In this document: positions 44,996 to 56,587 of the stretch, in pieces
How positions within the stretch are numbered: position 1 is the stretch's first letter
Layout: each line of letters begins with the position of its first letter
Assembly: GCA_973895155.1 (NCBI GenBank)
Contig: OZ316892.1
Span: forward strand, 29,016,001-29,080,000
Reading direction: 5' to 3'
From: Marsupella aquatica
Taxonomy: Eukaryota; Marchantiophyta
Length of the DNA stretch: 64,000 nucleotides
Translations under genes and position numbers: made by a program
The notes under the pieces: model-generated
Told to the model about the DNA's origin: nothing
Database searches by the model: none
Seen by the model: only the letters and a program-made list of their open reading frames with translations

Positions 44996-47900
44996 TTATT
45001 TATATTTGAAAATATTTCAAAAAAATCAGAATTTTTAATTTATGAATAAATTTAATTAAAATTTGATTAATTTTTTCAATTGTGGCAGGTATGGGAAGGT
45101 TAAAGGGTAGCTTGGGCAGGAACTTATTTTTAGAAGGGGTGTATGGATAGATCTTAAAGTGTGAAGAAAATTATGTTTTGATAAACATTCAAGATTGATT
45201 GTCGCTTTTTTTGTAGTTTGTAAAGGGACCGGATCAGGATTATAGTGGTACATGGTAAAGGGAGGCGTCCTTGATACTCTTGCATTGCTAGAGACCCTTC
45301 TTATTTTCTTTGTACTATTAAATTCATTTTGTGCTTGGGAACATTGCTCTCCATTTTCATTCACAAAAGAAATCATTCTTTCATGTTTGGGATATTGCAA
45401 ATTTGAATGACTACTATAATAAAAAAATAAAAATGTAACATTTTATTATAGCTTTTGATATGATCTCTGTAATGTAACCTATTTTTAATTAACTTATTTT
45501 AATTAAATTACTATAATTATTATATTTTACAATATTATAATACTTGCAATAATATATAGTGTCATATATATTATGTACTTTTGTATTTCATGTGTATACC
45601 TCCTTGATACCCATGCATGTACATTCACTCTCTTGTTTTGTGTGCCCCATTGGTTCTAGCATTGGCTTCCTACTTTTGTGTCTCCCATTTCATTCCCCTT
45701 TTGTTTGGAATGTATTTATTATTTTTTGGTGCACACTAAATTTAATATAACCTTTATTACTTCTCTTTGACATGATTAATGTTTTTTGGACACTACAAAT
45801 TTGAATGACGACCACTTCATAAAAAGACCAACCTTGTATTATAGTTTAGGATGGGGACACAATTGTTGATATATGGAGGAGACAATCACATAAAGTAGTT
45901 TCATACATGTATCCAATTGAGTCATGCAGTATAGGGATGCAGTTATTGATAAATGCAGAATTATATGATGTAATTTCATGCCCTTATTTAGTTGAGTCAT
46001 GCAGGGTGGGGACTCGGGTATGAGGAGTCCTATCTGTTTGACCTAACAAAACATATGAGAAAGTACAAACCAGTTTCCTATGCACCTATTGGGCAGTGCA
46101 AGCTTTAGCAGGAACCTGAGTCTGCCATGGAACCTGGTTCCTGCTAGTGGGAGTGGGAGTATCCAACCCAACACCCCCCCCTCCCCCCAATGTCTTCTGC
46201 ACTTATAGACAGTGCATATTTTGGTGCATTTACAAAGAAAACTTACGGTAATATTCGGGGACTATTTGACCCACTTGCACCTACCCACAAAATACACTTA
46301 TACACAGTGCACTTAAGCACGGTAGACTGTCCAGTAAATATTTCTACAATGAATACTCTAGTGGACCTCAAGGAGACTCCTAACCGACCGTACGAGTTTT
46401 GTCCGTTTGCGCAAACCCAGAAGAAAATCTCCCCAACACGTGTCTAAACCACTTTCGCCACAATGGCCACGCGTCGAAATCCATGGCGACTCCACCGTCC
46501 ATCAGGGGTTTGTCATGGCACGATGAGGCGGTCCATAGATCCGACCGGTCAAACAAGAAGATTTTTTACTACGGACCGACGGGTATCGTCTGGCGACATT
46601 AGAGACTCTGCCACGTTTTGTCTGTCGTTCAATTCCATATAATGTTTCGATACCCAAAGCTCTTCGCATTCCGCAATCGAAGGCTCAGTGTCGACTGTCC
46701 AATTCCGGTTCTGTCATCCGCAACTCAACTCGAAGTAATTTGTGCCATCCTTCGAAACGAGATCGAGCTCACGGCGAGTGAGAAAAAGATTTGCCCAGAG
46801 TTGGGAACCGTGAACGCAGAGTGTGTCAATTGTGTAGTGTGGATCATTCTGTTGCTTTTGATTGTCTTTCTGTGCATTGTGGTTTGTGAAATGCGAGTAA
46901 GAAACTTGAAACGTGCATTTGATATCGGTTGTATTCCCAATTTTCTCGTTCTGCTCCTCCCATACATTCTGTGGAGGACTCCAGTGCGAATCACTCGCTA
47001 TTGATCTCCCGATCTGTCAGCTTGAAGAGACGAATTTGCCTTTGTCTTGCTTGCCATGCCGGAGGTGTGTCGAGAGGGCAGACGATTGCTGAGAATTTGT
47101 GGTTTTACCACTCACTGCGAAGCCGAGGCGAGGTGGAGCTGAATTGAATTAGATTAGATCCCAGATTTTGGTCGGGAATTTTTTGTTGTGTGAGAGGTTT
47201 GTTTGTCTTGGGAAGAGCATTGGAAAGCAGGGGGTATCCATCCGTGCTGGTTAAGGTTATGACTGGACGGGCTGCAGCAAGCAAGCGACCGATAGACGCA
47301 AGGGCGGAAAGATTTCCGTAGAAAGCCTGCTGTTCGACTGCCGGCCATCATAACTGGTAAGAAAGTGTCTCCTGGGACCACCTGGATTAATCGAGTGGGT
47401 TGGTGACCGTTTCTCGATATGGCCTCATTCAATTGTACTGTCACAGATTGTCAGTGCTCATGTGAGAAACCCATGTCGGTGATCACCAACATTCGCTGTC
47501 CCTCTTATTTCATTCTTTCCGACCCATCCTGCTCAGCTGCCCAAATTGAGTACATACTTGTCATTTGTGGCTCACATCCGAAAGCATGCTGCATTTGCTG
47601 CCGTGCCCAGGATGATCCTCTGTCCCGAGTCAGGCAAGTGTCATATAAGTACAGAGGCGAATGCGAAGGTTGTGTCTGTTGGTCTTAATCTATGAAGAGT
47701 GAGCGCGCTAGATCAAGATAGACATGAAGGAGTTAAGGTTGCTGTCTGAATTTGGCTGGGGTGGGCTCCCCTTTATTGGGTCTCTGGCCCATGGGATCCT
47801 GTCTCCCGGTTTGGCACTTTATGCTCTTGGCAGTGTGATATACCATATATAATTGTGCTTTCTAGCCCTTACAAATTACCTTATTCTTTGTGGAGTGAAC

Positions 47901-48792
47901 TTTTGCATGACAAGGAAGGGATTCTAGTTACTTACCAAGGCTGCCATTTCCTGAATGATTTAACAGGCGGTGGTTTGCGGCGGAAGAAGGATCCTCGCTG
48001 GCTAGCAGGCTGGCAGATATGTCCCCCCACTTGGTGCATTATAAGATAGGCTTTTCATCTCATGAATGGTGAGACCCTACCAATGCTCAGTGTACCAAGT
48101 GAGATCGACAGACCCTACTGTACTGCTTGCTTGCTGGCTGACTGGATGCTATCTGCATTGGACATCGAAACCTATCTTTGATCACACTCAGCTTTGATTC
48201 TTTCGTTCGTAGAGTCTCTCAGACTAGTCCACTTGGTTGGATATGATCGGTGTTTAGCGGGTCAGTCATTTGGATGGTTGGATGGTTGGATGGCTGGTTC
48301 AAGGAGGGGTGGGGATTATGGTTTTATGTTGCTTGATGTTGATTTGATTAAATTTTGAGCGAGGCCATCCCTACGCTATTCAAAGAAGTTGATTTGGTTA
48401 TTTGTTGCTTTCTTTATTCCTGAAAGGCATTCATTCCCATTGTACAACCTAGTCCCATTGTACAACTTAGTCCTCACGTTCGAGGAGATTAGGAGTGTTG
48501 ATTGGTTTATATTTTGCTTTCCCAATTTTTTTAAGGCATTCATTCCCATTGTACAACCTAGTGCTCACGCTCGAGAAGATTAGGAGTGTGTTAGGGAGAG
48601 AACGATTTCAGTGCAAAGAAGGTATAAAGGAGAAGAGCGAAACCAGAGAGTCCAGAAAGTCGAGATGGGATGAATCTTGTCATATGTTGTTTATGAGACG
48701 TCGTAGTGACCAACCAACCATCCTCGAAAGGAACACGAACAGATAGCACTCTTAGCAGCTTTTGCCAGACGGTCAACACTGTAACGGAAATC
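44996..48792. other. Intergenic region, no confident gene
   Basis: 45840-46010 holds two copies of a 70-bp repeat ending TAGTTGAGTCATGCAG, also seen once near 43750. A 128-codon plus frame at 46618-47004 has one membrane-like segment (VVWIILLLLIVFLCIVV), and a Cys-rich 89-codon plus frame lies at 47419-47688; neither has a recognised family. 47757-47850 is a tail-like repeat. 48427-48505 and 48537-48600 are direct repeats (CATTCATTCCCATTGTACAA). Confidence 0.4.
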
Positions 48793-51536
48793 ATGAATCA
48801 TCAAACGGGGCGCGAGCTCGTTGGTAAGCACAAGAAGAAGATGCAGGAATATGAGGAAGATCCGGAACAGCCACAGGAACAACGGCGACAGATTGTAGCA
48901 GCACCTTGTCAAGACAGTACTAAGTCGAGTCAGGTGCTACCACTGCCAGTTGCGTCTTGTTCAGATCAGGGACAGGATGAGAATGCGTCGACTGCCGGTG
49001 GTGCTTCAGGTGCGAGCAGCATGGAGAAGAGCACGGTCGAGGCGGCGCATGGACGCGGAGGAGGAGGAGAAGGGTTACCACGGAGGCATTGGTGGGGGGA
49101 CTGTGAACCTCATGTCGTGATGCTGCGGGAAGCATTGCTCTCTAGCGCCCCCGATAGTGCCGTGCTTGGACCCTTGCATGGCTGCTTCTCCTTCTACACG
49201 ACTCACCTTCACAAGGAGGTGCTTTCCTCCACGTACGCGCGCACTATGACTCTCGGTGAGGCTCTCCTTCGACCTAAGAGCACCCCTTTCCTATCTGCTG
49301 CTTTGCACAAACTGTGCATTTTTTAATTTGATTCAGTAACTCCCTTTAGGTATCGTGCCTGGGATTTCTTTCTCAGTTGTTTTGGTTGTCTGGAGAAAAA
49401 AACAAATTTCACTTCATAGCATTCATGCGGAATAACTTTTTCAGTAAGTTTTGTGCATTCGCTGCTCTAGGTATTTAGCAGAAATCAGGTCGCTACACCG
49501 GGAGGGGCCCTGATCCACACTTGATGATGCTTACTGTCGTGTATGATGGATGACCCAGGAGCTAATGCGACGCGACTAGAGTCTGCATTCATGTGGGTGG
49601 GTGGCTGGAGACCTACATCAGCACTTGTGTTGGTTTACTCGCTGATGGGGGTCGAGATCGAAAATGCACTTCAAGCTATGCGTGCAGGTCGGGCCGTTGG
49701 CGAGACGTCCACCTCGTCCTTGTTGTCTCCACGGCAGCTCGCTATTATGCAAAGCCTACAGAAACATACCCAGCATGCCGAGATGAGAATCACTAAAAAG
49801 CTCGCTCTTCTTCAGGTACTGTTTTGTCCCTAGGAAATCTCTGCTTGCTTCTAAATCTGTCAGTCCTTCTCCCCGCTTGAGCATCCGTGTCCCCTTGTCA
49901 TTCTACCCAGCTTGTTGATTACTTAACTTTGGCTCCTTTTCCTTACTCTACTACCTTCTGTCTCCTGCCCAACCTTTCTCGTTGCTTCGGCAAGACCAAT
50001 TTCAGTGACATTTCTACTAAATTCACGTCTAATAGAGAGATGACCTAAAGCATCCCCCACTTAAAGAGCCGTCTTCTCCCTGTCCTCCTTCACAGTCTCC
50101 AGCAACTAGAAATTGTCAACAGGACCACAAGGCTTAGGGCAATATAGTGATTGTGGATGGATGGACCTTCGGCAGCCGGAGACTCGACGTCACTTTGTCG
50201 CTGTGAATTGTGTATGCAATGCGGTGAGTGGAAGCTATGGGACCTGTTGTATTGATGTGTCAAGTTTTCTTTACAGATGTTAATAGGCGATCAGGATGTG
50301 TTATTGGCCGTCTTGCTAGACGCGGCATCTCCCGTTGCCAACGACTCCTCGAGGTTTCATCAAGTAACAGAGAAACGAAAGTCTAGATTCAGGCGACTTC
50401 TGATTCAGGCCGAGGAGCTACGTTTGCACACGTTAAAAGATCTCCTCTCTTTGCTCACTCCTATCCAAGCAGCCCGATGTGGTGTGGCCATATTTGAAAT
50501 GTGCTCTGCATTGCGCACGATGGACAGCACAATGCTACCAGCTTTGCCAACCCTTGCCAGGGCATTACCCGTAGGTCTTTCCACTTTACCACCTCCATCT
50601 GCTCGTGTGGGCGAGACGTTGGTGGCCGGTTTTGGTGAACCAGTAGTCCCTGATTTAGCAGCCTCCGACGGCATTCCAAACTCCGATGATGTTCCACCGA
50701 ATCAGTCAAATGAATCCCTAGTCTCTGATTCATCAGGTCATGACAGAACCCTGGACTCCTCTGATGTGACTCTGAGTCAGTCCCATGAACCTGTGTTCCC
50801 TGATGCACCATCATCATCCAGCGCTTTAGATTTGTCTGATGTTCTAGTCGGTCTTCCACCGAATCAGTCAGATGAAACCCTAGTCTTTGATTTATCAGCC
50901 TATGATAGAACCGTTAACTCCTCTGATTTGACAGTTAGCCAGTCCGTTGAACCTGTGTTCTCTGATGCACCAACATCATCCAGCACGCTAAATGTGTCTG
51001 ATGGTCTAGTCTGTCAATCTGACGAGGCTCAAATTCTGGTTGCGTCTTGCAGCAACAGTTCTTCACACCTACTGGCTCCAGATTCTTCTCGAGGTTTTGA
51101 TAGGGAAAAAGGAAGGAGGTCATTGTCAGCAACTCCCCTAGTAGATTTTAAATTGGATGATGATTCAGATGGAACGGTTCCCGCTAGGGATGCACAACTT
51201 CCGAAGGTTGCTAAGTACCCCCAAAAGGTCATAGCCAACCGACTGTTGCTTCTATCACCAGCTTCGTCAGATGTAACCATTCAAAGCTGGAATTTGGAAT
51301 CTTCTGACTTGGGTTCATACTTCGAGATGCGTCCCCAGCTCCCGCCTGTGAGGGACGAGGTGGAAGAATCCTATCAAGTACAACCCGGACCAAGTGAACG
51401 TGGTGGAATGGGTGGATGTTGCCAATTACAACCGGGAGCGTTTGATTCTGACGAATTATCTGGGCAAAGTTCGAGTCGAATGTCTCCCCCATGTGAGTGT
51501 ATCCAACAAGAATCACAATCAAACGAAGGCACTTAA
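48793..51536 (+). CDS. DOG1-domain protein with long Ser-rich C-terminus
   Basis: Three exons join in phase: 48793-49255, 49559-49815 and 50277-51536, with donors CTCG/GTGAGG and CAG/GTACTG and acceptors CCAG/GA and TTTACAG/ATG; predicted 659 residues. The DOG1 domain (seed dormancy and TGA-factor family) is shown by SFYTTHLHKEVL, then FMWVGGWRPTSALVLVYSL, LSPRQLAIMQSLQKHTQHAE, and AEELRLHTLKDLLSLLTPIQ followed by AARC. No bZIP is present. The last 340 residues are Ser/Asp/Pro-rich and contain a duplicated block of about 63 residues (PPNQS..SLV, DRT..SSD, SQS.EPVF.DAP). DOG1 proteins act in nuclear regulation of dormancy and ABA response; the extended acidic tail could be a transcriptional region. 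The first junction is the least certain. No damage seen. Confidence 0.85.
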
Positions 51537-54500
51537 ATGAAATCTGAGTAGCAGAGAATGAAGTTTGCCTGAATGTCCCTAAATTGGAATTCTCCCAACT
51601 TTCTACTTGCTCCATCTGGAATTTCTTTTGCGCAATGCTATTTTTAGCTGTTGATAGAACGCCACCGTTGTGATTTACATTTTTTGCTTGGAAGCTACCA
51701 AAGCTTCCAAAGAAGCACAGCACATGAATTTCGCATTTGATAGGGGACTCACATTATTTATTTCTGTATCATTTGGAAGTCATGAATCTGTCAGGGAGAT
51801 TACTGCACATGAATACGGCTGATTACACAGCTTTACGTCACTTCACTTCACTTCGTCCTTGAAGTTTCGGACAACAATAGTCAATGTTCTCTTAGTTGAA
51901 AATCAAACTTCTGACACATATTGTGATTCAGGGGTCTGGAGCAGTGCCCAAACTTTGAATTGTTCTCCTCATCAAACGTATACCCATGACTGGATGGGTG
52001 TATCGTGGAGGAAAAATACACCTGAAATTGCGTGATTTGGTCTTGCGACTATATTTGTCTAGAAAGTTAGATTGAGAAGTTTTGCTTCAGTACTCAGTTT
52101 GGAGGCTTGGAAATCCAGTTAAATTGGCAACTGCGCACTTGGTGTAACTGTCGGAAAACTGTTTCGGACTGAAACGCTGTAGTTGGTCAAATGTCACTGG
52201 CGACTGTGCATCAACACCTCCTACTCCAGGTTCGCCAATTGTACAGCTTCTGCTCCATTCTCACCGCTATGTCGCAAATGATTCTCGATAATTTGCCGGG
52301 TACCATCAATTTAGCTCTGATTCTTGATTTTTGACAGGTGGAGGCTGGAACACAATGGCAGCATAACTTCTATGGGAATCTCTTCATTCTCGAGTCATTT
52401 CTTATGATGGGATCTAGGTCATGAACATGAATGAACCTGCTTCATTCGAAGGACAACATTGCAGTGGAGAACAATGAAACACCAGTCCAAGTGCACCGGT
52501 AGAACGCGGTTGTCTGAGAGTAGCATCAGGCCTTGACAACAATGTGTTTTGTAGAAGATTACAAGCAGCCGTCAGCGTTGGGGATCTGGAACATTCTATT
52601 GTGATATTGAACGGTTCAATTTTGATATAACACGCAGACGTCTTGCCAGAATATGTTAGTACGGAAAGCTGATCACTAGCTGTCATTAACGTTGTACATA
52701 CTTACAATATAACCAGAAGTGTTCCACAAGAGCCTTCATTTAAAAAATTCATGTCGGACTGTTTCATAATTGATCCACATTTGAAATTGAATAGATGAAA
52801 TAACTGCATCGTAGAAGGTGCTGAAGCCGCGCAAATACAGATTGCTTGCTAAACCTCCTTTCACTTAAATATGGAAATCGGGTGGGGAAACTGTTATGGC
52901 GAATAGGTTCAGTCGAGCTGACCACACCCTTACTCAGGAGATGGTAAATGAGCACTTCTTGGGCACTGAAAACGTCGTGGGCACTGAAAATTTTACTGCA
53001 AGAGTTTGAAGTCAATGACATTGAGATACCTTCCAGATAAATTACACATTTACTGGGACATTATGATCGAATACTGTACATGGACAGGATAACCTGACTG
53101 CAGTTTGGCTATGTTGTATTGTGATCATTACTGTGAAATGAAACTTATCATCTGCAATCCTCTTTGACAATCGTGGACATTTCCTCCGGACTCATCTTGG
53201 TTATGGACTCAAAAGTTCTTGATTTATGGACTCAAGTTCTTAAATAGACTTTTAAGTGAAAACCAGAAATTCATAGTGTCCGTGCACTTTGCATTGAATC
53301 GACCTTTAACATCGCAAGAGATATGTTCACTCGCTAAGTTCAAAGCAGCCTTTAAGTAAGTATTGAAAATGCTCACAGAGAATTAATTTGCCAACAGCCG
53401 CATACCCAGAATCTTCCCATCGAAAAGTTCGGCCCCGCTCCATCCCTGTTCTTTTCAAATGCTCTGAAGAAGTTTTAACAGACCAGCAATGCTGTTCCCC
53501 TTCCCTCGATTGAAGCAAGACTTTTACTTTGAAATTTTGCGCGCCAAAAATGTCACAGATTTGTCACCCTTTCCTTGAATGCAGCAAGAGCTTTGGTTAG
53601 AATGATCGCTTAATGCCACACGTAAGGCACCGACAATTTTGTTGGTACTTCGCCTTTGGGCTCAGTCAGGTTGGGGCTGAAATGCTGATCTTTGCTTTTC
53701 AATGGAGATGTGGAATCAATCGATTCGAGTATGCGACCAGACAATTTGGCACCATTCGAGCCTGTCAGGGCTGCAAGTAATATTAATGCATTCAAGGAAT
53801 CACTGAAGTCCAGTAGCGGGGGCCACCAATCGAGGATACAGTCCAACATCCAGCACTGTTTTCTAGAAAAACTCTGCGCACCAAGTCACCAACAACACCT
53901 ACTCCTGTGCAATTTAAATCCTGCGTCCGAAAAGTCTCTTCTTCTTTAAAAAAATGGGGTTCCAGTTGACCAGGTTCTGCGAAGAGACCCAGGTAACTTT
54001 GGCTACACTGAATATATGGATGGATCGATTTCAACTGACTTTCGGGGTACAAAGATCGAATGGAGGACGAAAGGTTTTCTGGTCAAACACGTTGGAATGG
54101 GCTTGTCGAGGCGGGTTGTCCGATGCTGAATTTTTGATCTAGGACCAGGTTTTCCCTAAACAGTGTGGTGCCTGGTATGGGGAACTGAGAGATTCATGTC
54201 TCGACTCCGTATGTTTCGCTGATTCGTCTATCGATGCTTTCCACGTATCGACAAACCGTGAGCTCTGACGAAGCAAAAATGATCCCTCAAGAGTCATGAA
54301 GATTGCTTGGAGATCAGGTTTGCTCTGCTCTACAGCTACACCTACAAATTGCAGCATGATATGCTCGGAATGATTTGGAGGACCAGGTCCAGAATTGTTG
54401 TTCTTGTTCAGCTTTTGGGGACCCCACTTCCACCATGCCCCCCACCTTCACTCTCACATTTACTCCTATTGCTAGCTTTTGGGGACCCCACTTCCACCAT

Positions 54501-56587
54501 GCCCCCCACCTTCACTCTCACACTTACTCCTATTGCTTGCAGAGGACACAGGCTTTCACTATTCTTGGGAGGGGGAGGGAGGGGGAGAGATTGTTAGTTT
54601 CCGGGCCTTTAGTAGGATTCCCTTGTTTAACCCTTCAATGCAGTTTACACCTGAGCTCTACCAGGCTCTTTAGTTTACCTCTAGTTGAATTCCCTTGCTT
54701 GACCCTTTGATGCAGTGTAAGCCTGAGCTATACCAAGCTCTTCATGGGTAGGGTGTAGGATTTAGGTTTTTGGTTCTGGCTTTTCTTGCCTCAGGGCTTA
54801 CGCGGTGGTCCTTTTGGTTTTTTGGCCCTTTGCTTTTTCTCCCTTGATTGGGTTTCTTGCCAGTTGGACACTTTTTGTTTTTTGGCAGTTTGATATATAC
54901 TACCCCTCCCATTAGAGCCTATCAAAGCACTCTCTTACTCTTAGGGCCAACTCACATGTGAAGTGTCTTTCAAGAAAAGGCCCTTACATGGAGTAGTGTG
55001 AGGATGTGAACGAATGGGACCTTCCTGGCAGTACACCCTCATGCGCCAGGCCTGACAACATATTTTGTGGGGTCCTGAGGGCAAGGACTGGAAAGTTTCC
55101 AGCCCTCACAAGTCCCTACCTTTGCCTTGTGGAAAAAACAAAAAACAAACTATACACTTGAATGTTACAAATTCTCTCGTGGTTGGGAAGGTCAGACCAA
55201 GATTTGTGTCAGATTGTCTGGTCATAGAAGTGCTACATTTTCCTGAAAGTATATGGAGCACAAAGGGCAGCATGATCACATGGAACCCTCAAAGACAAGG
55301 CTAATGCTGCTCATGATTACCTTGGAGACCTATTCTACCCACTTGCATTGGGGGTCTTTGCGGTTCTACACCGTATTTTTAATTTTGACCATTGGCTTCC
55401 TCCTTTTAATTTTGACCATTGGTTTCCTCCAGGCAGGCCGGGACATTTGAGAAGAGCATAGGCCATATCCCCCAATGTTTACTGTCACAGCCTTTGTTAC
55501 ACAATGACATTGTCTATTGCACGATAGAGGGCTCAAGCGTTCACTAATATCCTTCTTGGGGCCAAGGTGTGTATTTAGAGTCTCCAGTCAAAGTCCCTTA
55601 CTTCCTGATCCTCCTATTACCCCACTCAGAGTTTTACCAGGCTTTTAGATTTGGCTCAGTACTAAGGCTCTACTGTAGCTTTTTGCTTTTCGTTTCTCCC
55701 TTTACGGGCTTTATGGGGTCTCTTGTCGTTTTTTATCGTGTCTCATACTGGTCTCATTTTGTTTATTTTTTGTCACCCCCTTATTGGGGCTCCTGCCTTT
55801 GGGCTCGTGTCTCATCCTGGTCTCCTGACTTTGGGATTGACATTGGCATCGTGTCTGATGCTTGTTTTTGGCAGGGTCATAATTATATATTATATAGAAA
55901 TAGAATATAGATAGATATATAAGACGATAAATAAGAAGATATATAACTACAGACTGATGGGTGAAGATTCCTACTTCAATGTCACCTCAATTCAGATGAG
56001 ATTGACTGACAAACGATCAGCAAAGTGGATGAAATTGGTCGTGTATGCGCGCAGAAGGAACCCCCAATCGTCCAGTGTGCAGCTGCTCATCCGGGAGGAT
56101 TGCATTTACGAACAATTCGGGCACATTCCCAAACGGTAATTCTCAAGTTTCTCTTCCAGAACATCAATTGTAGGAGTCGGAATCATGACTTCGAAGGTCC
56201 CCAATCGAAAGTTTGTCTAGCTCATTACTGCAGTTGGCTACGGAATAGATGCTGAGAGTGATTTGCGGAACATCAGTTGATTCAGTCTGAAACTCAAAAT
56301 GTAATTGCTACAATGATAGTTTGGAATCTATGTTCTAGTACGTCAATCGGTTTTCGTCTCCAGGTTCGGAAGAGGTGGTTGTGCTTGGAGAGTACATGAG
56401 CCTTACACTCCATGGGTATCTCACATATGCATTTTGACAGCGATTACGGTCACGGACTGGAAGCAGGAGGATCGGTGGAGAATGGGGTCTTGTTTCTCGA
56501 TATTTTTGCTGAGTCCTGTGGTAAGGTAGCTCATTTGTTGCGATTCCACTATTCCAGACACTGAATTTCTGCTGTACGTAGGTAGTC
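51537..56587. other. Intergenic region between DOG1-like and oxygenase genes
   Basis: Five kb without a credible gene. It holds a perfect-looking 64-bp tandem duplication at 54411-54538 and two tail-like repeats at 54766-54905 and 55660-55900. Open frames near 53.6-54.1 kb overlap on both strands and carry no family signs. Confidence 0.5.
54411..54538. repeat. 64-bp direct tandem duplication
   Basis: GCTTTTGGGGACCCCACTTC and the 44 bases after it occur twice in a row (54411-54474, 54475-54538) with about one to three differences. A recent slippage or unequal-exchange event. Confidence 0.9.

Noticed and set aside
53600-54150. Overlapping plus and minus frames of 60-86 codons
   Set aside because: Neither strand shows motifs, splice-joined continuation or a family pattern.
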